Shown here: positions 1-6,941 of the stretch, piece by piece
Numbering within the stretch: position 1 is the first letter of the stretch
How the letters are laid out: each line of letters begins with the position of its first letter
NCBI GenBank assembly: GCA_027619145.1
Contig: JAQCGA010000036.1
Coordinates: forward strand, 1-13,914
Source of the DNA: a bacterium
GTDB lineage: Bacteria > Latescibacterota > UBA2968 > GCA-2709665
Length of the DNA stretch: 13,914 nt
Reading direction: 5' to 3'
Made by a program: the position numbers and the translations under genes
The notes under the pieces: generated by a model
What the model saw: only the letters and a program-made list of their open reading frames with translations
Database searches by the model: none
Told to the model about the DNA's origin: nothing

Positions 1-378
1 GTCGTCCTGGTGCCAGGTGGACAGGCCGCCGCCGGGTGGGGTGCGGAAGGAGTTGTTGTGGATGACGTGGCAGGTAGGCGCGATGAGGGCTTCTGCGAGG
101 CTGACGATGGGTTCCATATCGAAAAGCCTCAGGTTGGCCGGGCTGTGCTCGAACATGCGGTGGGCAAGCTGAATACGTTCATTGGAGGCGTTCAGGCCGG
201 TTGGGTCCTCTTCCAGGACGCGGTCCAGGTCTTCTCTCAGTTCTGTGCACCAGTCTGGGGGGAGGACGTTTTGGAGGAAGAGGTATCCTTGCTGATGGAA
301 CGTGTCTACCCATTGCTGGATCTGGTCTTCGGAAACAGCCTGTCCTGCCGGAGGGTGGGTGCTGGATGGCCCGTTCAT
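1..378 (-). CDS. Phytanoyl-CoA dioxygenase (PhyH) family protein, 3' end cut by window
   Basis: The frame is open from an ATG at 378 to the left edge and gives the first 126 residues; the rest lies outside the window. The visible end reads HNNSFRTPPGGG followed by STWHQDD, the first half of the double-stranded beta-helix core of PhyH enzymes. H123 and D125 form the HxD pair that, with a distal His, binds Fe(II) in this family, which uses 2-oxoglutarate and O2 to hydroxylate its substrate. The N-terminal part (about residues 18-50, with WVDTFHQQGYLFLQN) matches the usual PhyH opening. The start is 8 bp after the aminotransferase stop, and an AGAGGA sequence lies about a dozen bases upstream inside the end of that gene, so co-transcription is likely. 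PhyH paralogues act on very diverse small molecules, so the substrate cannot be named. The family call is confident. Confidence 0.87.
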   Translation of the reverse strand, partial: MNGPSSTHPPAGQAVSEDQIQQWVDTFHQQGYLFLQNVLPPDWCTELREDLDRVLEEDPTGLNASNERIQLAHRMFEHSPANLRLFDMEPIVSLAEALIAPTCHVIHNNSFRTPPGGGLSTWHQDD

Positions 379-386
379 GGGTTTTG

Positions 387-1556
387 TTATCCTCTTAGTT
401 TTTGAGCACACCTGGAAAAGCGGTCCAGGGCTTTCTGGATGTTTTCGATGGAGTTGGCATAAGAGAAACGCAGGTAACCTTCACCCTGGGCGCCGAATCC
501 GGTGCCGGACAGGGCGGCTACGCCACCTTCGGCGAGCAAAAAGTCTTCGACTTCTCGGGAAGGTTTTCCCAGGCCGGTAATGTTGGGGAAGAGATAAAAA
601 GCTCCTCGGGGCAAGGTACAGCGGATGCCTTCGATGTTGTTGAGGCCCTCGTGGAAGATATTCCGCCTTTTTTTGAACTGGGTGACCATGGCGTCCACGG
701 CATCTTGCGGTCCCTGGAGGGCTGCCAGGGCGGCGTGCTGGATAAAGGAGGCGGTGCAGGAGTTGCTGTTGACCATGAGCCGGGCAACGTGGTAGGCCAG
801 GTCTTTGGGCATCACGCCATACCCAATGCGCCAGCCTGTCATCGCATAGGTTTTGGAGAAGCCGTCCAGGATAATACTGAGGTCTTCCATTCCGTCGTAA
901 ACGGAGATGCTGTGGAATGTATCGTCGTAGAGGAGACGGGAGTAGATTTCGTCTGTGAGGACGGGAATCTGGTGGGCTACCGCAATTTCGGCAATGGCTT
1001 TCAGGTCTTCGGGAGGCAGAATGCCACCGGTGGGATTTTGTGGGGAATTGAGGATGATGAGCCGGGTGCGGTCCGTGATCAGGTCTTTGAGTTCATTTAC
1101 GTCCAGGCTGAAATTGCGGTCCTCCCGGAGCGAGATGGGGACAGGACGAGCGCCGACGAATTTGATGACGGATTCGTAGATGGGGAAGCCGGGGTCCGGG
1201 TAGATGACTTCATCGCCGGGTTGGGCCAGGGCCAGGAGGGTGAAGAACATAATGGGTTTTGCGCCGGGGGTGACCACGACCTGGTCTGCTGATACAGAGA
1301 TACCGCGGGATTGAGAGATGTCTTTGGCAATGGCTTCTCGCAACACGGGCAAGCCGGAAGGAGGGCCGTAGTGGGTGTGGCCTTCGTCCAAGGCCTGTTT
1401 GGCGGCATGTACGATGTGTGGTGGGGTGGCGAAGTCTGGTTCGCCAATTTCCAGGTGAACAACATCTTTGCCTTTGGCTTCGAGGGCACGTGCTTTGACC
1501 AGGACGTCAAAAGCGGATTCTGTGCCGAGCTGGAACATGCGATCTGCAAGTTTCAT
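387..1556 (-). CDS. Class I PLP-dependent aminotransferase (aspartate/aromatic or prephenate type)
   Basis: The product is 389 residues, normal for subgroup I-beta/gamma aspartate aminotransferases. It transfers an amino group between an amino acid and a 2-oxo acid using PLP. Visible landmarks are GEPDF (38-42), HYGPPSGLP (62-70), NSPQNPTGG with N174, the PLP-contacting D202 and Y205 in TDEIYSRLLYD, the Schiff-base lysine K235 in DGFSKTYAMTGWRIGY, and R363 in YLRFSYA, which normally binds the substrate carboxylate. The same frame stays open upstream into pheA as far as 1832, but homologues begin near MKLADRM, so the ATG at 1556 is chosen. No strong ribosome-binding site precedes it, and translation may be coupled to pheA, which ends 16 bp upstream. 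Beside a prephenate dehydratase, the likely job is transamination of phenylpyruvate or of prephenate to arogenate. General aspartate aminotransferase activity is equally possible. The family is certain; the substrate is inferred from context. Confidence 0.93.
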   Translation of the reverse strand: MKLADRMFQLGTESAFDVLVKARALEAKGKDVVHLEIGEPDFATPPHIVHAAKQALDEGHTHYGPPSGLPVLREAIAKDISQSRGISVSADQVVVTPGAKPIMFFTLLALAQPGDEVIYPDPGFPIYESVIKFVGARPVPISLREDRNFSLDVNELKDLITDRTRLIILNSPQNPTGGILPPEDLKAIAEIAVAHQIPVLTDEIYSRLLYDDTFHSISVYDGMEDLSIILDGFSKTYAMTGWRIGYGVMPKDLAYHVARLMVNSNSCTASFIQHAALAALQGPQDAVDAMVTQFKKRRNIFHEGLNNIEGIRCTLPRGAFYLFPNITGLGKPSREVEDFLLAEGGVAALSGTGFGAQGEGYLRFSYANSIENIQKALDRFSRCAQKLRG

Positions 1557-1572
1557 AGGAGTTCTCGCTGGT

Positions 1573-2439
1573 TCAGGCAGAGTGTTTTTCGCGGACTTTG
1601 CCTTCGGCGGTGGCTCCCTGTTTGTAGGAGCCGAGAATTTTGAGGAAGGTGGCAATCTGGTCCAGGTGTTCCACGGCCTGCGAGACCTGTTCGCAGCCCA
1701 GGCGGCCTTCAAAGTCCAGGTAGAAAACGTATTCCCAGGTGCGGCCACCGAAGGGGCGGGATTCAATTTTGAGCAGGTTGATGTCGCGGAGGGCAAAGAC
1801 GCCCAGGCTTTTGAACAATGCACCGGGTACATCTTCGAGGGCGTAGACGATGGAGGTTTTGGCCGGGTCTTCGGGTTCTGCAGGTTCTGGCGCGACGGTT
1901 AGAAAGCGCGTGAAATTCTGATGGTCATTTTCAACACCCGCTTTGAGGATTTCCAGGTCGTAGTCGATGGCGGCCTGGGTGCTGGCAATGGCTGCGGCGT
2001 CTCGAGCACCGGTTTCTTTGAGCATTTTGACTGCGCCTGCGGTATCTCTGGCGACCACGGCCTCTACGCCCTGGAGCGAACGGATGAGTTCGGTGCACTG
2101 GGCAAGGGCCGGAGGTTGAGAGTAGATCTGTTTGATCTCTTCGAGGCGAACGCCGGGGTTGACGATGAGGTTGTGCACGATGCGAAGCTTGAGTTCGCCC
2201 ACGATGTGCAGGTCGTGCTGGAGGAGCAGATCGTAGTTTTCGTGAATGCTGCCCATCAGGGAGTTTTCGATGGGTACCATGCCGTGGGTGCAGGCACCGC
2301 TGGATACGGCTTCGAAGAGGGCACTGAAATTGGGTTGTGGCGAAACCCGGACGTGCTCGTGAAAAAAGGTGCGGGCGGCCATTTCGCTGAAGGCACCCAT
2401 TTCTCCCTGGAAGGCAACGATGGGTTCGGATGGACTCAC
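1573..2439 (-). CDS. pheA: Prephenate dehydratase with C-terminal ACT domain
   Basis: The product is 288 residues, the usual length of a monofunctional prephenate dehydratase without a chorismate mutase domain. It converts prephenate to phenylpyruvate with loss of water and CO2 in phenylalanine synthesis. The catalytic domain (about 6-183) shows FQGEMGAFSE near the start, VPIENSLMGSIHE (55-67) and the catalytic-threonine motif TRF (T177-F179). The ACT domain (about 195-275) has the GALF segment (206-209) and ESRP (226-229), the motifs known to form the phenylalanine feedback site, so allosteric inhibition by Phe is likely. The start codon is GTG at 2439, supported by GGAG about 5 bases upstream and by the conserved phase of the VAFQG opening. 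The aminotransferase gene follows after 16 bp. This is the most confident pathway assignment in the window. Confidence 0.96.
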   Translation of the reverse strand: MSPSEPIVAFQGEMGAFSEMAARTFFHEHVRVSPQPNFSALFEAVSSGACTHGMVPIENSLMGSIHENYDLLLQHDLHIVGELKLRIVHNLIVNPGVRLEEIKQIYSQPPALAQCTELIRSLQGVEAVVARDTAGAVKMLKETGARDAAAIASTQAAIDYDLEILKAGVENDHQNFTRFLTVAPEPAEPEDPAKTSIVYALEDVPGALFKSLGVFALRDINLLKIESRPFGGRTWEYVFYLDFEGRLGCEQVSQAVEHLDQIATFLKILGSYKQGATAEGKVREKHSA

Positions 2440-2479
2440 AGGATCTCCGTGGGGTGGAAGGATTGGAAAGGTAAAAAAT

Positions 2480-2511
2480 AATTATCAATTGCCAATTATC
2501 AATTGATAATT
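2480..2511 (-). terminator. Terminator-like hairpin after the deacetylase gene
   Basis: Directly after the deacetylase stop codon, read on the minus strand, a perfect 12-bp inverted repeat (arms AATTATCAATTG and CAATTGATAATT, loop of 8) is followed by ATTTTTT (plus-strand complement 2473-2479). This has the layout of a Rho-independent terminator, although the stem is A/T-rich and therefore weak. The element is built from the 7-bp repeat described separately. It would separate the deacetylase from pheA downstream. Confidence 0.45.
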
Positions 2512-2514
2512 TCA
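2480..2514. repeat. AT-rich heptamer tandem repeat, copy 1
   Basis: Five consecutive 7-bp units start with AATT: AATTATC, AATTGCC, AATTATC, AATTGAT and AATTTCA. The last unit overlaps the deacetylase stop codon (2512-2514 on the minus strand). The block contains an 18-bp perfect palindrome at 2494-2511. A second copy lies at 4852-4893, and 18 of 19 bases are identical between 2487-2505 and 4873-4891. Similar AATTRYC-type heptamer repeats are known as dispersed intergenic repeats in several bacterial phyla. I see no encoded function. Confidence 0.8.
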
Positions 2515-3459
2515 GGCCTCGAGCAGGGTGCGTAGATGGGCCTCTGTACTATGGGAGAGGGATCGTAAATCGTAACCGCCTTCCAGGACGGAAAGGAGGC
2601 GGTTGTTTGCATGGGTGTGGGCAATGTGCCATACGAGGCGTGTCATTTCGATAAAGCCGGATTCGGTCACGCGGGTCGCGGAGAGGGGGTCGTTGAGGTG
2701 TGCGTCGAAGCCTGCAGAGATGATGACGAATTCGGGCTTAAAACGATCCATTGCAGGGAGGAGCCGTTCGTTGAAGACGTTGATATATTGCTCGTCTCCG
2801 GCGCCTGCTTCCATGGGCGCATTGAGGGTGGCCCCTGTACCTTCTCCCACACCGGTCTCGTTGATGTTGCCGCTGAACCAGGGATAGTGGGGGTACTGGT
2901 GGATGCTGAAGTAGAAGACGGTAGGATCCTGTTCCAGGATGTGCTGGGTGCCGTTGCCGTGGTGTACGTCCCAATCCACAATGAGGATGCGTTTCAGGTT
3001 GTGGGTTTCCTGGATGTAACGTGCGGCAATGGCCGCGTTGTTGAAGAGGCAGAAGCCCATGGCACGGTCGCGCTCGGCATGGTGGCCGGGTGGGCGAACG
3101 GCGCAGAAGGCGGTGTCTGCCCGGCCATCCATTACGATGTCTGCGGCTTCGAGGGTGGCACCGGCGGAGAGGCGGGCAATTTCGAAAGAGTCTGCACAGA
3201 TCATGGTTTCTTCGTCGCCCATATGAAGCTGCTTCTGTTCGCAGCGCGTGCGGACATTTGTGATGTGTTCCGACGTGTGAGCTTTTTCCAGCCAGGAGAG
3301 ATCGGCTTTCCTGGGCGCAAAGGCCAGAAGTTGATCGTTGAGACCGCTTTCTTCCAGCCGGCTGTGAATTGCCCGTAACCGGTCCGGGCGTTCCGGGTGT
3401 CCGAAACCAGTGTCGTGATTTAGATACTCTGGATGACCAATGAACCCCACCCTCGCCAT
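2512..3459 (-). CDS. Histone deacetylase / acetylpolyamine amidohydrolase family protein
   Basis: The product is a 315-residue single-domain zinc amidohydrolase of the arginase/deacetylase fold. Family motifs are all present: HPERPDRL (21-28), RPPGHHAE with the catalytic pair H126-H127, GFCLFNN (135-141), DWDVHHGNG with zinc ligands D164 and H166, SAGFDAH with the third ligand D252, and GGYDL with the transition-state tyrosine Y296. Family members remove acetyl groups from lysine-like amines; bacterial ones act on acetylpolyamines, acetylated proteins or related amides. A longer frame reaches 3504, but the ATG at 3459 is preferred because GGAGGGG sits just upstream and the conserved domain begins at once. 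A TATATT -10-like box (3493-3498) lies in the 75-bp gap, without a good -35 partner. The fold and an active metal site are well supported; the substrate is not. Confidence 0.94.
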   Translation of the reverse strand: MARVGFIGHPEYLNHDTGFGHPERPDRLRAIHSRLEESGLNDQLLAFAPRKADLSWLEKAHTSEHITNVRTRCEQKQLHMGDEETMICADSFEIARLSAGATLEAADIVMDGRADTAFCAVRPPGHHAERDRAMGFCLFNNAAIAARYIQETHNLKRILIVDWDVHHGNGTQHILEQDPTVFYFSIHQYPHYPWFSGNINETGVGEGTGATLNAPMEAGAGDEQYINVFNERLLPAMDRFKPEFVIISAGFDAHLNDPLSATRVTESGFIEMTRLVWHIAHTHANNRLLSVLEGGYDLRSLSHSTEAHLRTLLEA

Positions 3460-3534
3460 AACCCCTCCACTTGTAGGAAACACGATATCGAAAATATACA
3501 ACAAACTTTTGTCTGAAACCAGTTTTTGAGCCGG

Positions 3535-4812
3535 TTATGCCTGAACCTGGAACACGGTGTGCAGTACGTCGGGCGAAGGCATTTCTGTGCTGTTGAAAGT
3601 GCGTTCTTGCGTGTATTCGGTGAGGTCTATGAACACGGCGTTTTTCTCGACGGATTCGTAGGCGGCCATGAGCACAGCCATAGAGTCCCAGGCCATCAGG
3701 GGGCCGGATTGTGGGTACCGATCTTTCTGGAGGGCACAGTCCACGGCATCGCTGGTTTCGTTGATGTAGCCGTGGGCGTAGGACTGGTTGGGTGCCGGGA
3801 AGGAGGTACCCTGCGGTGTGGGCAGTTTTTCCCGGAGCAGGAGATTTCCTGCGGCCTGGCCATCGGGTAGAAAGAGTTCGTTTGCACCGTTGGGGTTGAT
3901 GCGGATGTCGTACCGGGCAAAGTCCGTGATGACGCCTATTTCGTTTCGGATGCCACTGATCTCAATGTCGTAGCCCAGGACTTCGGCTACGGTGTTGTCT
4001 TCGAAGACGACGGTGATGCGCGAGAAATCATCTACGTTTTGCATCACGCGGAAATGTTCACCGGCGGCTTCTGGTTGGTGTTTGAGGATCTGGAGGGCCA
4101 CGGCAGAGACTTTGGCCGGGCGGATGGGTTTTCCGTTTTGGAGGATGCCTTCGACCTGTTTGAGGTAGAGGACCGAGCCGAGCGGGTGACAGGCTTTGTT
4201 GAAGAGGGCACCACCGCCGGAGAGCGAAGGGGTGTCGTAGGCCGGGGCGTGGGAGCCCTGATGTGCGCAGACGCCCCACTGGTAGAGGATTTTGCCTTTG
4301 CCGGTTTTGCGGGCTTCGTTGAGGATGTTGACGAGGCCGACGAGGCCGTCCAGATAGATAAAGTTTTCGGCATAGAGGAGCTTGGTTTTGTTTTCTCGAA
4401 CGGTGTCGAGTACTTCGGCGAGATAGGCCATGGATTCTTGTTTGCGGGTTTCTGCACTGGCTTCCCGGCCTTCGGCGTATCCGGGCCAGATGACGGGTGG
4501 CTTTTCTACAACAACGAGGCTTACGCCTGCTTTTGCGGATTCAACAATGTAGCGACCGTGGGCAACGTTGGCACAGGCGATGTTGTCAATGTCGGGTTTG
4601 ATCTGAGAGACCATTTCGGCGTGGTCTTCGAAGGCGCGTCCGGCATTGTGTTTTTGAGCAAATTTCTGGGCGTTTTCCAGGTGGCCGGAACAAATGCCGG
4701 CCAGTTCGATGTGGACGCCGTTTTTGTGGGGGATCAGGCCGTAGGACCGGGCGGTGTAGTCGCCGGCGAATCCGGTGCCGTTGAGGGTGACTTTGAGGGT
4801 TTGGGGCTGCAT
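3535..4812 (-). CDS. Gfo/Idh/MocA-type NAD(P)-dependent oxidoreductase
   Basis: The product is 425 residues. The N-terminal Rossmann domain shows the dinucleotide-binding pattern G12-x-G14-x-x-G17 (NGTGFAGDY), then GICSG (39-43) and the family signature EKPP at 103-106, whose lysine K104 is normally at the active site. The C-terminal alpha/beta domain includes SGGGALFNKACHP, with H209 in the place of the family's catalytic histidine. The usual downstream Asp of the HxxD pattern is Gly here (H209-P-L-G212), as in some divergent members. Such enzymes oxidise or reduce sugars, cyclitols or related compounds with NAD(P). The ATG at 4812 is preceded by GGAG about 10 bases upstream. The flanking genes do not form an obvious pathway with it, so the substrate is unknown. 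A 75-bp gap separates it from the deacetylase downstream. Confidence 0.9.
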   Translation of the reverse strand: MQPQTLKVTLNGTGFAGDYTARSYGLIPHKNGVHIELAGICSGHLENAQKFAQKHNAGRAFEDHAEMVSQIKPDIDNIACANVAHGRYIVESAKAGVSLVVVEKPPVIWPGYAEGREASAETRKQESMAYLAEVLDTVRENKTKLLYAENFIYLDGLVGLVNILNEARKTGKGKILYQWGVCAHQGSHAPAYDTPSLSGGGALFNKACHPLGSVLYLKQVEGILQNGKPIRPAKVSAVALQILKHQPEAAGEHFRVMQNVDDFSRITVVFEDNTVAEVLGYDIEISGIRNEIGVITDFARYDIRINPNGANELFLPDGQAAGNLLLREKLPTPQGTSFPAPNQSYAHGYINETSDAVDCALQKDRYPQSGPLMAWDSMAVLMAAYESVEKNAVFIDLTEYTQERTFNSTEMPSPDVLHTVFQVQA

Positions 4813-4841
4813 AGGGGGCTCCGGGAGTCGTAGCGGGTTAT

Positions 4842-4867
4842 GTTATAAACCGATTGTCAACTATCAA
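4842..4867 (-). promoter_or_regulatory. Weak candidate promoter for the oxidoreductase gene
   Basis: On the minus strand TATAAC (4842-4847) matches the -10 consensus at five of six positions, about 30 bases before the ATG at 4812. The nearest -35-like boxes, TTGACA (4855-4860) and TTGATA (4862-4867), belong to the heptamer repeat and sit only 7 and 14 bases away, which is too short for a standard sigma-70 promoter. The other pairing, TTGATA with CATAAC (4837-4842), has a 19-bp spacer. The evidence is weak. Confidence 0.28.
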
Positions 4868-4893
4868 TTTTTAATTGGCAATTATCAATTGGA
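4852..4893. repeat. AT-rich heptamer tandem repeat, copy 2
   Basis: Six consecutive 7-bp units in one phase: GATTGTC, AACTATC, AATTTTT, AATTGGC, AATTATC and AATTGGA. They sit between the metallophosphatase stop (4905) and the oxidoreductase start (4812). On the minus strand the units present TTGATAA- and TTGACAA-like sequences. This copy forms only a poor hairpin and lacks the T-run of copy 1. Confidence 0.78.
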
Positions 4894-4904
4894 GTGGTGC
4901 GTCG

Positions 4905-6260
4905 TTATTTGCGGCCGCCAGGGGTATTTTCATGGCGGCGTTCAGGTGTTCCGGGAATCTGGTTTTTCAGTTTGTTGGGGCCGTTGTGGCGTTTGGTGAG
5001 TTCGAAGGCGTCATAGGGTTCACCTGTGGCGGTAACGGCACGGTAGCTGAGGGTATTGTTGTGGATGGTGATGATCTGGTAGAGTTGGGTGTTTTCTGCG
5101 GCGCGGTCCCACCACTGGTTTGGTGTGAGGTAGTACATTTTGGGGCCGCTGACGGAGACGACGTACATGGTGCCGCTTTTGAGGTCTCTTTTGTTTGCGC
5201 CTTGTGGCAAGTTCTGGCCCCGGGCGTAGGTGTGGTCATGGCCTTGCAGGACCAGGTCCACGCGGTATTTGTCGAAGAGGGGCTTCCAGAGGTTGCGCAG
5301 GGCTGCGTTGTCCCGGCCTTTTCCTGTGGAGTAGATGGGGTGGTGGAAGGTGATGACGGTCCAGCGGTTGGGATTGTTTTTGAGTACGGTTTCCAGCCAG
5401 GCGGCCTGCTCTTCGCGTTTTTCGTTGGAGTTGAGTGAGATGATGCGTGTGCCCTGGTAATCAATATAATACACCAACTCTTCCAGACCTTCCAGCATTT
5501 CGGGCAGGGTGAATTGTGGTCTCCAGAGGTGGGAGATCTGGCGTACGCCTTCTTTGTTGTTCGCATATTCGTGGTTGCCTGGTGTGGGAATGCCGGGGAT
5601 GGTGGCGTGAATCCAGCTTCCAGCACGGAACCATTCGCTCCATTCTCCGTCTACGTTGGCGCGGTTGATGAGGTCTCCGGCGTGAATCATAAAGCTGGCT
5701 TTGGGCGCGTCTGCATAGGCCGAGCGGATGGTGCGGGACCAGAGGGAGAGCAGGTTGTTCTGGGCGTCTCCAAAATAGATGAAGGAGAAGGGTTCGGCTT
5801 TCGTGCTGGCGGTGCGGAAGTGGAACCATTCGCTCCAGATGTTTCCGCTGCCCACGCGGTAGGCGTAGAGGGTGGCGGGGGTAAGGCCTGTCAGGTTTGT
5901 AGAGTGGTAGTGGGCCAGGCCGTTTTCGGTTTCGAGGGAATCGGTTCGGGCCTGGATTTTTTGTGCGTTCTGTACGAAGCCGGGCGAGCCGTCTGCAGGG
6001 GCGATCTCTACGGTGGCTTCTACGACGCTTGCATCTGTGCGCCAGGTGACGGCCTGAGAGGTGGCAGGATCGGTTTTCCAGGTGAGTACGATGCGGTCCG
6101 GTACGGGAGTGGGCCGGGGATCGTGGGCAGCCGAACCAGGCGTGGCGTTGTGCAGGTGGGATTGATTTTCATGCGCAAGCGCGGGACAGATGGTGAAACC
6201 GTAAACAGAAAACGCAAACAGAATGGACAGAAACGCACGGTAGATGGGGTGGAAAAGCAT
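4905..6260 (-). CDS. Secreted purple-acid-phosphatase-like metallophosphoesterase
   Basis: The product is 451 residues. Residues 1-29 form a signal peptide: R8, a hydrophobic stretch LSILFAFSVYGFTICPA, then ALA before H30. This implies export to the periplasm or outside. Residues about 50-150 form the fibronectin-like N-terminal domain of purple acid phosphatases. The calcineurin-like domain follows, with GDAQ (D165), HAGDLIN (D196), GNHEY (N229, H230), FHHP (H306) and GHDH (H341, H343), together a full dinuclear metal set. The tyrosine that gives plant and animal enzymes their purple Fe(III) colour (GDxxY) is N199 here, so a non-purple metal centre is expected. The likely reaction is hydrolysis of phosphate mono- or diesters. 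The ATG at 6260 has AGAGGAG upstream and fits the signal peptide; upstream in-frame extension to 6416 is rejected. The gene has its own candidate promoter at 6316-6344. Confidence 0.92.
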   Translation of the reverse strand: MLFHPIYRAFLSILFAFSVYGFTICPALAHENQSHLHNATPGSAAHDPRPTPVPDRIVLTWKTDPATSQAVTWRTDASVVEATVEIAPADGSPGFVQNAQKIQARTDSLETENGLAHYHSTNLTGLTPATLYAYRVGSGNIWSEWFHFRTASTKAEPFSFIYFGDAQNNLLSLWSRTIRSAYADAPKASFMIHAGDLINRANVDGEWSEWFRAGSWIHATIPGIPTPGNHEYANNKEGVRQISHLWRPQFTLPEMLEGLEELVYYIDYQGTRIISLNSNEKREEQAAWLETVLKNNPNRWTVITFHHPIYSTGKGRDNAALRNLWKPLFDKYRVDLVLQGHDHTYARGQNLPQGANKRDLKSGTMYVVSVSGPKMYYLTPNQWWDRAAENTQLYQIITIHNNTLSYRAVTATGEPYDAFELTKRHNGPNKLKNQIPGTPERRHENTPGGRK

Positions 6261-6315
6261 GAGACTCCTCTGAGAAGTGGTTCGATAAATGGTCTTGAGG
6301 AAAAAAGATGGGAGG

Positions 6316-6344
6316 AAGATACGATATGATGTGCGTTGTGTCAA
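6316..6344 (-). promoter_or_regulatory. Sigma-70-type promoter for the metallophosphatase gene
   Basis: The minus strand carries a perfect -35 box TTGACA (6339-6344), a 17-bp spacer and a -10 box TATCTT (6316-6321). The predicted transcript starts near 6309, giving a leader of about 50 bases with AGAGGAG before the ATG at 6260. It lies in the 165-bp gap after the cupin gene, the longest gap between genes in the window, where nothing else was recognised. Confidence 0.55.
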
Positions 6345-6425
6345 TACGCGGAAAGGTATGCTGTGGCGTTGGGGTAGTTGTTCTCCACGAAAAATATGAG
6401 GTGGCAAGGAGAACACACAAAACTC

Positions 6426-6932
6426 TTATTCAGAGGTGAGCTTTTGGATGAGTTTTTGTTGCTGCGGATATTGGGCGAGGAGATTTGCCCGGTTGGCCAG
6501 TTCGAAGTCCGCAAAGTCGAATCCGGGAGCGACCGTGCAACTTACGAGGGTGTAAGATTGTGGGTTGTGGACGGTGGCACCGAACCAGCAGTCGGCCGGG
6601 ACCGTAGCCTGGAAGGTCTGGTTGTTCTGGATGTGAGGGCCGAGGACGATGCGTTCGTACGCGCCATCTGGATGGAGGAGGTGGAGGGAGAGCGGAGACC
6701 CGGTATGGAAATGCCAGAGTTCGTCCGAGCGGATGCGGTGAAAAGCGGAAGATTCGTTGCCGGAGAGGAGGAAGTAGATAGCGGTGGAGAAGGATCGTGG
6801 ACCGGAGAAGCGGTTGGGCAAGACGTTTTGTGCGATGGATTCGGGTGCGCGGTACGTTTCGCGGAAGTAGCCGCCTTCCGGGTGTTTGGTGAGGTTGAGG
6901 TGTTGGATCCAGTATTGGGAGGAATGGGGCAT
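6426..6932 (-). CDS. DUF985 / cupin_5 family protein
   Basis: The product is 168 residues, full length for this single-domain cupin family. Characteristic stretches are HPEGGYFRETYR (17-28), RSFSTAIYFLL (46-56), HRIRSDELWHFH (65-76) with metal-type residues H65, E71 and H74, and APGFDFADFELANR (136-149). The family is widespread and structurally a beta-barrel cupin. Its biochemical role is not settled, although sugar- or lipid-related binding has been suggested for relatives. The ATG at 6932 lies 9 bp after the stop of the HicB-like gene, and no Shine-Dalgarno sequence is visible, so translation may be coupled. The family call is confident; no function is assigned. Confidence 0.9.
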   Translation of the reverse strand: MPHSSQYWIQHLNLTKHPEGGYFRETYRAPESIAQNVLPNRFSGPRSFSTAIYFLLSGNESSAFHRIRSDELWHFHTGSPLSLHLLHPDGAYERIVLGPHIQNNQTFQATVPADCWFGATVHNPQSYTLVSCTVAPGFDFADFELANRANLLAQYPQQQKLIQKLTSE

Positions 6933-6941
6933 GGTGAAATA

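Noticed and set aside
402..1292. Plus-strand frame of 296 codons opposite the class I aminotransferase
   Set aside because: Shadow of the aminotransferase; no family similarity in its translation.
1557..1832. Possible N-terminal extension of the class I aminotransferase into pheA
   Set aside because: The frame is open but its residues are low-complexity, lie inside the pheA ACT-domain coding region, and homologues start near the ATG at 1556.
2480..4893. CRISPR array or transposon ends for the heptamer repeats
   Set aside because: Units are 7 bp without spacers, no cas genes or transposase are present, and no target-site duplications were seen.
5627..5837. A 16-bp exact direct repeat (5627-5642 and 5822-5837) inside the metallophosphatase gene
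   Set aside because: Both copies encode the same short WSEWF motif in frame, so the match is explained by similar peptide sequence rather than a DNA element.
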